10,709 nt of DNA from an uncultured Clostridia bacterium (GTDB taxonomy: Bacteria; Bacillota; Clostridia; TANB77; CAG-508). The notes under the pieces were generated by a model, which did no database searches, was not told where the DNA came from, and saw nothing but the letters and a program-made list of their open reading frames with translations. Below, piece after piece: positions 1 through 7,256 of the stretch. How positions within the stretch are numbered: the first letter of the stretch is position 1; each line of letters opens with the position of its first letter. Location of the stretch: positions 1 to 10,709 of the forward strand of contig CAKPKG010000036.1 in NCBI GenBank assembly GCA_934167165.1, written 5' to 3'. Made by a program: the position numbers and the translations under genes.

Positions 1-272
1 ATAATAATGAATTATCTAACTATGTATTTAGAGAAAATGTAATTCTTACAATTATTGGAGGACTTTTAGGACTAGTGTTAGGCGTTTATTTACTGACATT
101 TATAATATCAACAGCAGAAATGGATATTGTAATGTTTGGTAGGGAACGAGTATTTTCAAGCTATTTCTTCGCATTTACATTAACAATGGTTTTTGCATTT
201 TTAATAAATTTAATAATGAATAAAGAACTTAAAAAAATAGATATGATAGAAAGTTTAAAGAGTGTAGAATAA
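1..272 (+). CDS. FtsX-like ABC transporter permease, C-terminal end (5' end outside window)
   Basis: The reading frame is open from base 3 and ends at TAA 270-272, so only about 89 C-terminal residues are visible. They show two hydrophobic spans: an ILTIIGGLLGLVLG segment followed by YLLTFIIS, then SYFFAFTLTMVFAFLINLI. The protein ends in a short basic/acidic tail, KKIDMIESLKSVE. This layout, with a Gly-rich helix, an extracytoplasmic loop, a last helix and a tail of the 'ID-MIE-LKSVE' type, is typical of the C-terminus of FtsX/MacB-type permeases, which move lipids, peptides or drugs or act as mechanotransmitters. The substrate cannot be told from this fragment. An ATP-binding partner would be expected upstream. 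Family assignment is moderately confident because the N-terminal part is missing. Confidence 0.65.
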   Translation, partial: NNELSNYVFRENVILTIIGGLLGLVLGVYLLTFIISTAEMDIVMFGRERVFSSYFFAFTLTMVFAFLINLIMNKELKKIDMIESLKSVE

Positions 273-279
273 AAAATAG

Positions 280-316
280 GAGCATGTTAAAAAATAACAT
301 GCTCGTTGTTTTTATA
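280..316 (+). terminator. Rho-independent terminator after the ABC permease
   Basis: A perfect 10-bp stem (GAGCATGTTA at 280-289 with TAACATGCTC at 295-304) closes a 5-A loop and is followed by a T-rich run at 305-316. It starts 8 bases after the permease stop. The next gene is on the opposite strand and ends at 324, so this also separates two convergent units. Confidence 0.85.
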
Positions 317-323
317 TTTTTAA

Positions 324-590
324 TTATTGATTTGATGCATTTGAAGCTTCAGAAACACCTAATGCATATCCTTCATCATAACCTAAACCATAATTTTGAG
401 CAGCTTCTTCGGCAGATTGGTTGGCAGCTTCGTCAAATCCATCATTATATCCTAAATTGTAAGTATAAGCACATAGATATATTGAAGCCATAATTATTAC
501 AAATATAACACAAATATAAATGAAGTTACTTAAAGATATAGCTACTTTTTTAGGCCCTTGTCTTCTGTCGTTTTGTCTTCTATCTGGCAT
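324..590 (-). CDS. Small single-span membrane protein with Gly-Tyr repeats, unknown function
   Basis: I do not recognise this 88-residue protein. It starts with a very basic, Arg/Gln-rich cytoplasmic segment (MPDRRQNDRRQGPKK), then one hydrophobic helix at about residues 19-43. The outer part is acidic, rich in Gly, Tyr, Ala and Asn, with repeated GY-x-x-G units (NLGYNDGF, YGLGYDEGYALG). The charge pattern predicts the N-terminus inside and the C-terminus outside. The start is supported by an AAGGGGGT ribosome binding site just upstream on the minus strand. It lies 32 bases downstream of another small membrane protein on the same strand, so the two are probably co-transcribed. It could be a small cell-envelope component, but no function can be assigned. 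Confidence 0.75.
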   Translation of the reverse strand: MPDRRQNDRRQGPKKVAISLSNFIYICVIFVIIMASIYLCAYTYNLGYNDGFDEAANQSAEEAAQNYGLGYDEGYALGVSEASNASNQ

Positions 591-622
591 ATTTATACCC
601 CCTTCTTTTGTATATTATAAAA

Positions 623-793
623 TTAATTTATTTTTTCTATTTTAATCTCATTATTGGTTTTAGGTTCTAAATTATTAGAAAATGAACTAGCAAAATAACC
701 AGCAACAAAACCTAATAAAAAAACTATTATTATTATTACTGTGTATTTTATACTTTCTTGCTTTTGATATATTTCTTTATCATACACTTTCAT
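623..793 (-). CDS. 56-residue single-span membrane protein, unknown function
   Basis: This short gene encodes MKVYDKEIYQKQESIKY, then a hydrophobic helix at about residues 17-36 (TVIIIIVFLLGFVAGYFA), then a polar Asn/Lys/Glu tail ending ...IEKIN. A full AAGGAGGT ribosome binding site sits on the minus strand around 801-808, about 8 bases before the ATG, and a well-formed promoter lies just upstream at 825-853. That is good evidence that the gene is real despite its size. It is first in a likely two-gene unit with the 88-residue membrane protein. Both have one N-terminal-proximal helix and an outward polar tail. Function unknown. Confidence 0.75.
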   Translation of the reverse strand: MKVYDKEIYQKQESIKYTVIIIIVFLLGFVAGYFASSFSNNLEPKTNNEIKIEKIN

Positions 794-824
794 AATAAGA
801 ACCTCCTTACAATATGATAAAATT

Positions 825-853
825 ATTATATATGATTAAAACTAATAATGCAA
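825..853 (-). promoter_or_regulatory. Promoter for the two small membrane-protein genes
   Basis: On the minus strand, -35 TTGCAT (848-853) and -10 TATAAT (825-830) are 17 bases apart. Transcription would start near 818, giving a leader of about 25 bases that contains the AGGAGG of the 56-residue gene. Confidence 0.75.
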
Positions 854-860
854 GAATATG

Positions 861-889
861 TTTACAAATAATTCAAAAAGATATATTAT
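861..889 (+). promoter_or_regulatory. Promoter for the LtaS-family gene
   Basis: -35 TTTACA (861-866) and -10 TATTAT (884-889) are 17 bases apart. Transcription would begin near 896, directly ahead of the ribosome binding site at 897-904. This rules out the longer in-frame ATG at 858, which lies upstream of the promoter. The -35 box is 7 bases from the -35 box of the divergent promoter at 825-853, so the two face away from each other. Confidence 0.75.
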
Positions 890-911
890 ACATTTAGAGA
901 AGGAGTATTGT

Positions 912-2846
912 ATGAAAAAAACAAATTTATTAATTTATTATATTTTATTTATTATATATGAAGAGTTAATATTTTCTTGCCTAATATATAAAACTTTTCC
1001 AACTAGTTTATGGCTTATAATATTGTTTTCAATACCAATAGCTATAGTTTTTAACATTATATCAAGTTTGTTTAAAGAGAAAATAAATAGATTAATTACA
1101 TATGTTATAACTGCATTTATTGTTATATTATTTGGCGCTCAAATTGTATGTTATAGCATGTATGAATCTATACTTTCAATTTATTCAATTACCAATGGTG
1201 GGCAAGTAACAGAATTTATGGATATAATATTTGATCTGATTTTAAAAAATTGGTATGCAATATTGCTATTTTTAATACCTCTTATTGTATTAATTATATT
1301 AAGCAAAAAGAAAATCTTAAACTTTAGCAAGCAAAATTTAAAGGGATTTGCAATTAAAATAACTAGTGCAGTAGTTATTCAATTAATAGCTTTATTATGT
1401 GTGAATTTTATAAATACATCTGATATTTATTCAAATAAAAACTTATATTACAATACACATGTACCAAAATTAACTGCAAAAAAAATGGGCTTTTTAACAA
1501 CAATGAGATTAGATTTGCAAAGATATATATTTGGATTTGAAGAAAAACTAACATTGGAAACAAATGCAATTGCAGATGAAGAAAAAGAAGAGGATTACAA
1601 TATAACATATATAGATTTTGATAAATTAATTCAAGATGAAAAAGATGGTGCAATAAAAGATATGGATGAATATTTTTCTTCACAAGAAGCGAGCAAAAAA
1701 AATCAATATACAGGAATGTTTAAGGGAAAAAATCTAATAGCTATTGTAGGAGAATCTTTTAGTTCGTTAGTAATAAGAGAAGACTTAACACCAAACTTGT
1801 ATAAATTATATAATGAAGGATTCCAATTTGATAATTTCTATACACCAATATTCCCAGTTAGTACAGCAGACGGAGAATATATAACAGATACTTCATTAAT
1901 ACCTAAAGAAGGGGTTTGGAGTTTTAAAGAAATTATAGGTAATTATGTTCCATATTCATATGCAAATGTATTTGAAAAAATGGGATATTCATCAAATGCA
2001 TATCATAACCATACAGCAACATATTATGAAAGAGATAAATATATAGAAACAATGGGATATAATTCTTATTTAGCAGTAGGAACAGGTTTAGAAAATAGAA
2101 TGGATACTTCAAATTGGCCAAATAGCGACTATGAAATGATGAAAACTACGATTGATGATTATATAAACAATGAAAAATTTATGACATATTATATGACTGT
2201 AAGTGGACATATGAATTATACAAAAATGGGAAATGCAATGACTTATAAAAATTGGGAACAAGTTAAGGATTTACCATATTTGGAAAGAGCAAAAGGATAT
2301 TTAGCAGCAAATATAGAATTAGATAAGGCAGTAGGAGAATTATTAAATAGACTAGAAAAAGCAGGAAAACTAGAAGATACAGTTATAGTAATAAGTGGAG
2401 ATCATTATCCATATGGATTAACAATAGATGAAATAAATGAATTGTCAACATATGCAAGAGACGAAAAATTTGAAAAAGTAAAGATGCCATTTTTAATATG
2501 GAGTGGAAGCATGAAAGAACCGATTAAAGTAGAAAAAATAGGTTCTAGTTTAGATGTATTACCAACAGTATTAAATTTATTTGGGGCAGAATTCGATTCT
2601 AGATTATTAATGGGTAGAGATATCTTATCAGACACAGAACCACTAGTAATATTTTCAGACAGAAGCTTTATAACAGATAAAGGAAAATATAATGCAGTAA
2701 CAGAAGAGTTTATACCAAATGAAGGAGTAACACTTGAAGATGGATATGTAGATAAGATAAATGCAATAATATATAAAAAATATCAAATATCTAGGTTGAT
2801 ACTAGAAAATGATTATTATAGGCATATATTTAAAACAGAAAATTAG
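912..2846 (+). CDS. LtaS-type membrane sulfatase-fold enzyme (lipoteichoic acid synthase family)
   Basis: The 644-residue protein has the standard LtaS plan. Five hydrophobic helices lie at about 5-25, 32-53, 61-81, 113-131 and 147-167, followed by a linker and a large extracytoplasmic sulfatase-fold domain from about residue 270. Family motifs are visible: GESF with metal-ligand Glu281, the VSTADGE segment with the nucleophile Thr318, SGH with His433, and SGDHYPYG with Asp497-His498. Members transfer glycerol-phosphate from phosphatidylglycerol onto a growing teichoic acid chain outside the membrane; some paralogues are primases or transfer phosphoethanolamine instead. The start at 912 is chosen for its GAAGGAG ribosome binding site and upstream promoter. 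The one CGG triplet inside (1871) is out of frame (GAC-GGA). It appears to be a single-gene unit. The exact substrate is inferred from family membership. Confidence 0.9.
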   Translation: MKKTNLLIYYILFIIYEELIFSCLIYKTFPTSLWLIILFSIPIAIVFNIISSLFKEKINRLITYVITAFIVILFGAQIVCYSMYESILSIYSITNGGQVTEFMDIIFDLILKNWYAILLFLIPLIVLIILSKKKILNFSKQNLKGFAIKITSAVVIQLIALLCVNFINTSDIYSNKNLYYNTHVPKLTAKKMGFLTTMRLDLQRYIFGFEEKLTLETNAIADEEKEEDYNITYIDFDKLIQDEKDGAIKDMDEYFSSQEASKKNQYTGMFKGKNLIAIVGESFSSLVIREDLTPNLYKLYNEGFQFDNFYTPIFPVSTADGEYITDTSLIPKEGVWSFKEIIGNYVPYSYANVFEKMGYSSNAYHNHTATYYERDKYIETMGYNSYLAVGTGLENRMDTSNWPNSDYEMMKTTIDDYINNEKFMTYYMTVSGHMNYTKMGNAMTYKNWEQVKDLPYLERAKGYLAANIELDKAVGELLNRLEKAGKLEDTVIVISGDHYPYGLTIDEINELSTYARDEKFEKVKMPFLIWSGSMKEPIKVEKIGSSLDVLPTVLNLFGAEFDSRLLMGRDILSDTEPLVIFSDRSFITDKGKYNAVTEEFIPNEGVTLEDGYVDKINAIIYKKYQISRLILENDYYRHIFKTEN

Positions 2847-2854
2847 AATTTTAG

Positions 2855-2884
2855 GGAAAAAAAGGGTCAGCCCCCTTTTTTTCC
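2855..2884. terminator. Bidirectional terminator between convergent genes
   Basis: A perfect 12-bp stem pairs GGAAAAAAAGGG (2855-2866) with CCCTTTTTTTCC (2873-2884) around a 6-base loop. The A-tract on one arm and T-tract on the other make it usable in both directions. It lies 8 bases after the LtaS-family stop and 10 bases from the stop of the opposing DUF421 gene. Confidence 0.85.
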
Positions 2885-2894
2885 ATTTGCTTTT

Positions 2895-3602
2895 TTATTC
2901 AAAAAAACCGTGTTTATTTTGTTTATCTAATTTAACATATACACTTAAATTGTTTTGATTATCGCATGTTGCAAGAAATACATTCTTGATGTCTGCTATG
3001 CCTTGCTTTTTTAATTTTTTTTCTAACCAATTTATATTATTACCTGTTTTCTCTAAATTCTCTCGCAATAAAATTCCATCTAAAATAACATTAATAGTAA
3101 CATTTTCTTGTTGTGGATTAAGGTTTAAATCTTCAGGTGTTGCTGGTCTTTTTACGCTTTTAGGAAGAAAACTAATTTTGCCATTTGGTTCTAGTAGTGC
3201 TGTTTGAATATCACTTAAATTAAAGTATCCATTAATCCTACATTCCATTAGAAATTCATTTAGATCTAATTTAGCAGACTTAAAGTTCTTTCTATATAAT
3301 TTTCCATTGTCTAATAAGATTTTGGCTTTACCAGTGAAAAACCTTCTAATATTAAGACTTTTGCAAGTTAAATAAGAAATAAAAAATGTTACAAAACCAT
3401 ATACAAGCATTGCAACAACTGGTTCCATAAAATTGTTTTCCAAAGAAGTAGACATTTCTGCCGCAATAGAACCAATTGTAATACTAACAATATAATCAAA
3501 CATTGTTAGTTGAGACATTTCTCTGTTACCCATTAGTTTTGTAAGCAAAAATAATATAACTAAAGAACCTAAAGATAATCCTATAATTTTTAAAATACTC
3601 AT
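2895..3602 (-). CDS. DUF421 (YetF-type) membrane protein
   Basis: The protein has 235 residues from the chosen start, close to the usual size of the family. Three helices lie at about 5-22, 35-52 and 60-80. The signature segment MFDYIVSITIGSIAAE (34-49) is very typical of DUF421. The soluble part that follows contains a short beta-rich domain with FTGKAKILLDNGKLY and a cytoplasmic tail. Bacillus paralogues include YetF, YdfR, YkjA and YrbG; some relatives affect spore properties, but no biochemical role is established and none can be read from this copy. An ATG 75 bases upstream is in frame, but 3602 is preferred because a GGTGAG ribosome binding site precedes it and a promoter lies at 3640-3668. 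One arginine is encoded by CGA (3063-3065). The two CGG triplets on this strand are out of frame (CAC-GGT, GCG-GCA). Confidence 0.9.
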   Translation of the reverse strand: MSILKIIGLSLGSLVILFLLTKLMGNREMSQLTMFDYIVSITIGSIAAEMSTSLENNFMEPVVAMLVYGFVTFFISYLTCKSLNIRRFFTGKAKILLDNGKLYRKNFKSAKLDLNEFLMECRINGYFNLSDIQTALLEPNGKISFLPKSVKRPATPEDLNLNPQQENVTINVILDGILLRENLEKTGNNINWLEKKLKKQGIADIKNVFLATCDNQNNLSVYVKLDKQNKHGFFE

Positions 3603-3639
3603 AAACTCACCTAAATATATTTTGGCAAAATTGTAAAAT

Positions 3640-3668
3640 ATTATACAAGTCAAAATAAAATTGCAAAA
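3640..3668 (-). promoter_or_regulatory. Probable promoter for the DUF421 gene
   Basis: On the minus strand, -10 TATAAT (3640-3645) is preceded at 17 bases by a weak -35 TTTTGC (3663-3668). It predicts a leader of about 30 bases. The -35 box overlaps the -35 box of the opposing promoter at 3661-3689, so the two could compete for polymerase. Confidence 0.5.
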
Positions 3669-3689
3669 TACAGCCAATTGTAATATAAT
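3661..3689 (+). promoter_or_regulatory. Promoter for the Sua5-type gene
   Basis: -35 TTGCAA (3661-3666) and -10 TATAAT (3684-3689) are spaced by 17 bases. Transcription would start near 3696, leaving a leader of about 160 bases that contains the whole inverted-repeat element at 3706-3838. Confidence 0.7.
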
Positions 3690-3705
3690 ATAGAAACAGT
3701 AAGAA

Positions 3706-3838
3706 AAATTGGAATTTGTTTAATTGAAGTGAGAGGTGGGATGTGTGAGGTGAGATTTATAGGGCCGTGGCTTCGTAGGATTTTCTCTATTTTTCACACT
3801 TCTCACCTCAAACCTCGCACTTCGTGAAATTCCAATTT
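3706..3838. repeat. 133-bp inverted-repeat element (MITE-like or structured leader)
   Basis: The element is bounded by perfect 12-bp inverted arms, AAATTGGAATTT (3706-3717) and AAATTCCAATTT (3827-3838). Inside is a second perfect 10-bp pair, TGAGGTGAGA (3746-3755) with TCTCACCTCA (3801-3810). One half is rich in GTGAGG-like words and the other in their complements (CACCTC, CTCGCAC). The base composition is clearly less AT-rich than its surroundings. No target-site duplication is obvious and there is no coding frame. It ends just before the ribosome binding site of the next gene, so as RNA it would form a long hairpin in that gene's leader. A small non-autonomous mobile repeat is the most likely origin; a regulatory RNA is possible. 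Confidence 0.6.
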
Positions 3839-3858
3839 ATAAAAAAGGAAGAATTTAT

Positions 3859-4893
3859 ATGAAATCAAAATATGCAGATTTAAAAAATGAAATAAATTTA
3901 GAAAAAATAAAAGAAGCAGCTAATTCAATAAAAAATGGAGAATTAGTTTTATTCCCAACAGAAACTGTTTATGGAATAGGTGCAAATGCACTTGATGCAA
4001 ATGCTGTAAGCAAGATTTTTAAGGCAAAAGGTAGAGCAGGAGATAATCCATTAATTGTTCATATATCTAATTTAAATATGATAGAGAATTTGGTACAAGA
4101 CATTGGAGAAACAGAAAAAAAATTAATGAAAAACTTTTGGCCAGGGCCTTTGACTATAATATTAAATAAAAAAGAATGTATACCATATAATGTAACAGCA
4201 GGGCTAGAGACAGTTGGAATAAGATTTCCAAGTAATAAAATAGCACAAGACTTAATAGAATTTTCTGGAGTACCAATTGCTGCTCCAAGTGCCAATATAT
4301 CTGGAAAACCTAGTGGGACAAAAATAGAAGATATAATTGGAGAGTTAGATGGAAAAGTTGATTATATATTAGATGCAGGAATAACAGATATTGGAGTGGA
4401 ATCAACAGTAATAAGAGTTGTGGATAATATAGTTCATATATTAAGACCAGGTAAAATAACAAAAGAGGATATTGAAAAATTGGGTATAAAGGTAGAAGTA
4501 GAAAAACAAATAATGGAAGAATGCAAACCTGACGAAAAGGTAATGTCTCCAGGAATGAAATACAGACATTACGCCCCAAATACAAAATGCTTACTTGTTT
4601 ATAGTAGTGATAATGAAAAACTCGTAAATAAAATAAATGAAGAAATAGAATTAGAAAAAAGTGTTTTAGTTTTAGGGAGAACAAGCAATCTAGAAAAATA
4701 TAAAACAAAAAATAAATTAGATATGGGAGAAACTTTAGAAGAAATAAGCCAAAATATTTTTACACTTTTAAGGAAAGTAGACTCATACAATGTGGATTTA
4801 GTAATAATTGAAGGTGTAGAGAAAAAAGGTTTAGGACTTGCAATAATGAACAGATTAATTAGAGCATGCGAACATAATTATATAGAGATTTAA
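3859..4893 (+). CDS. ywlC: L-threonylcarbamoyladenylate synthase (Sua5/YwlC type)
   Basis: This cytoplasmic enzyme makes threonylcarbamoyl-AMP from threonine, bicarbonate and ATP, the first step of the t6A modification at position 37 of tRNAs reading ANN codons. The 344-residue length fits the two-domain Sua5 form rather than the short TsaC form. The YrdC domain covers about residues 15-205, with PTETVYGIGANA (33-44), KIFKAKGRAGDNPLIVHI (52-69), SANISGKPSGT (144-154) and ESTV (181-184). The linker motif SPGMKYRHYAP (230-240) follows, then the C-terminal Sua5 domain. An AAGGAAG ribosome binding site lies 8 bases before the ATG. The gene has its own promoter and terminator. Together with trmD it means that two tRNA position-37 modification genes lie in the window. 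No CGG triplet occurs in it. Confidence 0.95.
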   Translation: MKSKYADLKNEINLEKIKEAANSIKNGELVLFPTETVYGIGANALDANAVSKIFKAKGRAGDNPLIVHISNLNMIENLVQDIGETEKKLMKNFWPGPLTIILNKKECIPYNVTAGLETVGIRFPSNKIAQDLIEFSGVPIAAPSANISGKPSGTKIEDIIGELDGKVDYILDAGITDIGVESTVIRVVDNIVHILRPGKITKEDIEKLGIKVEVEKQIMEECKPDEKVMSPGMKYRHYAPNTKCLLVYSSDNEKLVNKINEEIELEKSVLVLGRTSNLEKYKTKNKLDMGETLEEISQNIFTLLRKVDSYNVDLVIIEGVEKKGLGLAIMNRLIRACEHNYIEI

Positions 4894-4920
4894 TAGGCGG
4901 ATTAGAATCCGCCTAAAATT
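4894..4920 (+). terminator. Terminator-like hairpin after ywlC
   Basis: TAGGCGGATT and its complement AATCCGCCTA form a GC-rich stem with a very tight loop at 4894-4915, starting directly at the ywlC stop. The T-tract after it (AAAATTTT) is short, so termination efficiency is uncertain. Confidence 0.65.
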
Positions 4921-4954
4921 TTGCTCCAAAATCTAGATTTTTCTAGGTAAATAC

Positions 4955-4983
4955 TTGACAAAACACAAAAAATAGTGTAAAGT
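4955..4983 (+). promoter_or_regulatory. Promoter of the ylxM-ffh-rpsP-khpA-rimM-trmD-rplS operon
   Basis: A perfect -35 box TTGACA (4955-4960) and -10 TAAAGT (4978-4983) are separated by 17 bases, with a TG directly before the -10. Transcription would begin near 4990, about 90 bases before the ylxM start. It is the best-matching -35 box in the window, as expected for a ribosomal and targeting operon. Confidence 0.8.
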
Positions 4984-5082
4984 AGTATAGCATTACGTTT
5001 TTGAAACAAAACAAGATGCATATATACTAATGAAAAACGGGAAATGCAAGTATCCCTAAATAAAAGTAAAAGGAATAGTAAT

Positions 5083-5430
5083 ATGGAGAAAAATGTTAAA
5101 GTAAGTATGCTTTGTGAAGTGTATGGAAATTTATTAACTAAAAAACAATTATCAATTTTACAAGATTACTATGACAAAGATTTATCTCTATCAGAAATAG
5201 CACAAAACCAAGAAATAACAAGACAGGCAGTTAGAGATATAATAAAGAAGGGAGAGAATAAACTTTTCGAATTGGAAGAAAAGCTTGGAATTATGAAAAA
5301 GACATTTAAACAAGAAGAAAAAATAGCAATTATATTATCAGAGCTTACAAAAATTCAAAAAAGAAGTACAGACAAACAAGTTGCAGAAATTTTAACACAT
5401 GTAAAAAAAGAACTAAACTGTTTAGTTTAA
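5083..5430 (+). CDS. ylxM: YlxM family DNA/RNA-binding helix-turn-helix protein (UPF0122)
   Basis: The 115-residue protein matches the usual YlxM length and opening (MEKNVKVSMLCEVYGNLL). It carries a sigma-factor-like helix-turn-helix at about residues 20-60, including LSLSEIAQNQEITRQAVRDII. YlxM is nearly always found directly before ffh in Firmicutes and is linked to the signal recognition particle pathway; in streptococci it has been reported to stimulate SRP GTPase activity. The start at 5083 is preferred over the in-frame ATG at 5044 because AAAAGG lies 9 bases upstream and the family normally starts at MEKN. It is the first gene of the operon, and 141 bases separate it from ffh. No CGG codon is present. 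Confidence 0.93.
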   Translation: MEKNVKVSMLCEVYGNLLTKKQLSILQDYYDKDLSLSEIAQNQEITRQAVRDIIKKGENKLFELEEKLGIMKKTFKQEEKIAIILSELTKIQKRSTDKQVAEILTHVKKELNCLV

Positions 5431-5571
5431 TCTTAAGATAAAACAAATTAGAAGCGAGTATAGCAAAACAGTTGAACTAAAAATTTTGAAATAGTACAAA
5501 AGTACATTGAAAAATTTTTGTGTAAAGACTACACAGTTAAACAAAGCTTATAATTAGTTTGGAGGTGTAAT

Positions 5572-6926
5572 ATGGCATTTGAAGGACTATCTTCAAGACT
5601 ACAAGCAATTACAAGAAAGCTTGGAGGTAAAGCAAGAATAACAGAAAGTGACCTAAAAGAAGTTATGCGTGAAGTAAAACTTGCTCTTTTGGAAGCAGAT
5701 GTTAACTATAAAATAGTAAAAGAATTTATTTCAAGTGTAGAACAAAAAGCCTTAGGTCAAGATGTATTAAAGTCTTTAACACCTGGACAGCAAGTTATTA
5801 AGATAGTAAGAGATGAAATGACAGAGCTTTTAGGAGGAACTTTAAGTAAAATTAATTTCACACCAAATCCTCCAACAATAATAATGTTAGTTGGACTTCA
5901 GGGTTCTCGGAAAAACAACAACAGCAGGAAAGCTTGCTAATCTTTTAAGAAAACAAGGCAAAAAACCATTACTTGTTGCATGTGACGTATATAGACCAGC
6001 AGCTATAAAACAATTACAAGTAGTTGGAAGCCAATTAAATATACCAGTTTTTGCAAATGAAAATACAAAAGATGTAGTTTTAATTGCAAAACAAGCTATG
6101 AGTATGGCAATGTCAAAATTAAATGACGTAGTTATACTAGATACTGCAGGAAGACTTCATATAGATGAAGAATTAATGCAAGAATTAAAAAATATTAAGT
6201 CAAATGTAAAGCCACATGAAATATTATTAGTAGTAGACTCTATGACAGGTCAAGATGCAGTAAATGTAGCACAAAGCTTTAACGAAAATCTTGGAATAGA
6301 TGGAGTAATACTTACAAAATTAGATGGTGATACTCGTGGTGGTGCAGCACTTTCAGTTAAAAAAGTTACAGGAAGACCAATAAAGTTTGCTGCAACAGGA
6401 GAAAAACTTAGCGATATAGAAGAATTCCATCCAGACAGAATGACATCTAGAATACTTGGAATGGGTGATATGCTTTCTGTAATAGAAAAAGCAGAAGAAG
6501 CATTCGATTTAGAAGAAGCAGAAAAGCTAGAAAAAAAATTAAAAAAACAAGAATTTGACTTAGACGATTATTTAACTCAACTAAGGCAAATGAAAAAAAT
6601 GGGTTCATTTTCATCAATTTTAAAAATGATTCCAGGTATGAACAAATTTGGAGACATAAAAGTTGATGATAAAGAATTTGTAAAAATTGAAGCAATAATA
6701 TGTTCAATGACAAAAAAAGAAAAACAAAATACAAAATTATTAAATGCAAGTAGAAGACAAAGAATAGCAAAACGGCAGTGGAACTACTGTACAAGATATA
6801 AATAAATTTATAAATTCATACGAAATGACTAGAAAATTAATGAAAAAAATGCAATCTAATAAAGGCGGAATGAGAAACATGATGAAAAATCTAGATGCAA
6901 ATTCATTAAAAGGTATGAAATTCTAA
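5572..6926 (+). CDS. ffh: Signal recognition particle protein Ffh, requiring two +1 frameshifts at CGG
   Basis: Ffh binds 4.5S/scRNA and the signal sequence of nascent membrane proteins and delivers them to FtsY by GTP hydrolysis. Reading 5572-5907, then 5909-6772, then 6774-6926 gives 450 residues, the normal family length, with no gap or extra residue. The N domain covers about 1-85. The G domain has the P-loop GLQGSGKTTT, in which Gly113 is the restored residue, followed by DTAGR, TKLDGDTRGGAALS and the M domain. The M domain holds the conserved SRRQRIAKGSGTTV (Gly401 restored) and the Met-rich tail. At each junction an in-frame CGG (5908-5910, 6773-6775) must lose its C. Without shifting, translation stops after 122 residues inside the G domain. 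A strong GGAGGTG (5561-5567) precedes the ATG. Because Ffh is essential in nearly all bacteria and both halves are otherwise perfectly conserved, a dead pseudogene is unlikely; recoding is inferred. Confidence 0.93.
5905..5911 (+). other. CGG +1 frameshift site 1 (ffh P-loop)
   Basis: The zero-frame codons are TCT CGG AAA. Skipping C5908 gives TCT GGA AAA, that is Ser112-Gly113-Lys114 of the P-loop GSGKT. The zero frame reads Ser-Arg-Lys and then stops at TAA 5938-5940. No shared stimulatory element such as a Shine-Dalgarno-like AGGAGG or strong downstream hairpin is apparent. Confidence 0.85.
6770..6776 (+). other. CGG +1 frameshift site 2 (ffh M domain)
   Basis: The codons are AAA CGG CAG. 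Skipping C6773 gives AAA GGC AGT GGA, that is Lys-Gly401-Ser-Gly of the conserved RIAKGSGT in the M domain. The unshifted frame ends at TAA 6803-6805 with unrelated residues (RQWNYCTRYK). This is the only one of the four sites where the preceding codon is not serine. Confidence 0.85.
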
Positions 6927-7018
6927 TTGATATTAATTTTTTAAATTTTAATAAATAAATGATGCAAGAAACGTAAAAACGGTTCTAAAACATCGAATTT
7001 TAAAAAGGAGGAAGTATA

Positions 7019-7255
7019 ATGGTAAAAATAAGACTACAAAGGGCAGGTAAGAAAAAAGCACCTTTTTATCACATTGTTATTGCTGATTCTAAATCACCAA
7101 GAGATGGAAAAATAATTGAACAAATAGGAACATACAACCCAATGACAGAACCATCTGAATTAGTTTTAGATAGAGAAAAAGTAGCTCAATGGATAAAAAA
7201 TGGAGCAAAACCAACAGATACAGTTAAACGTTTAATAGAAAAGGAGGCAAAATAA
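7019..7255 (+). CDS. rpsP: 30S ribosomal protein bS16
   Basis: This 78-residue protein has the typical bS16 opening MVKIRLQRAGKKKAPFYHIV, then DSKSPRDGKIIEQIGTYNP and a short C-terminal helix. bS16 binds 16S rRNA in the body of the small subunit and is needed early in 30S assembly. An AAGGAGGAAG ribosome binding site precedes the ATG. The 92-base gap after ffh is AT-rich with no clear terminator, so read-through from ffh is expected. An AGG arginine codon is used in QRAG and a CGT in VKRL, showing that both are ordinary sense codons here. Confidence 0.97.
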   Translation: MVKIRLQRAGKKKAPFYHIVIADSKSPRDGKIIEQIGTYNPMTEPSELVLDREKVAQWIKNGAKPTDTVKRLIEKEAK

Positions 7256-7256
7256 T

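Noticed and set aside
858..911. N-terminal extension of the LtaS-family protein from ATG 858
   Set aside because: The extension lies across the promoter at 861-889 and has no ribosome binding site; 912 has both a promoter and GAAGGAG.
5030..5059. Short leader peptide MKNGKCKYP before ylxM, with a CGG triplet at 5038
   Set aside because: It has no clear ribosome binding site, ends before ylxM, and its CGG is out of its own frame (AAC-GGG). Any regulatory role would be guesswork.
5431..5571. Separate promoter or regulatory RNA between ylxM and ffh
   Set aside because: Only weak -10-like words and a 4-bp GTAC hairpin are visible; nothing stands above the AT-rich background.
6927..7018. Terminator or leader structure between ffh and rpsP
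   Set aside because: The gap holds AT-rich self-complementary words but no GC-bearing stem with a T-tract; read-through is more likely.
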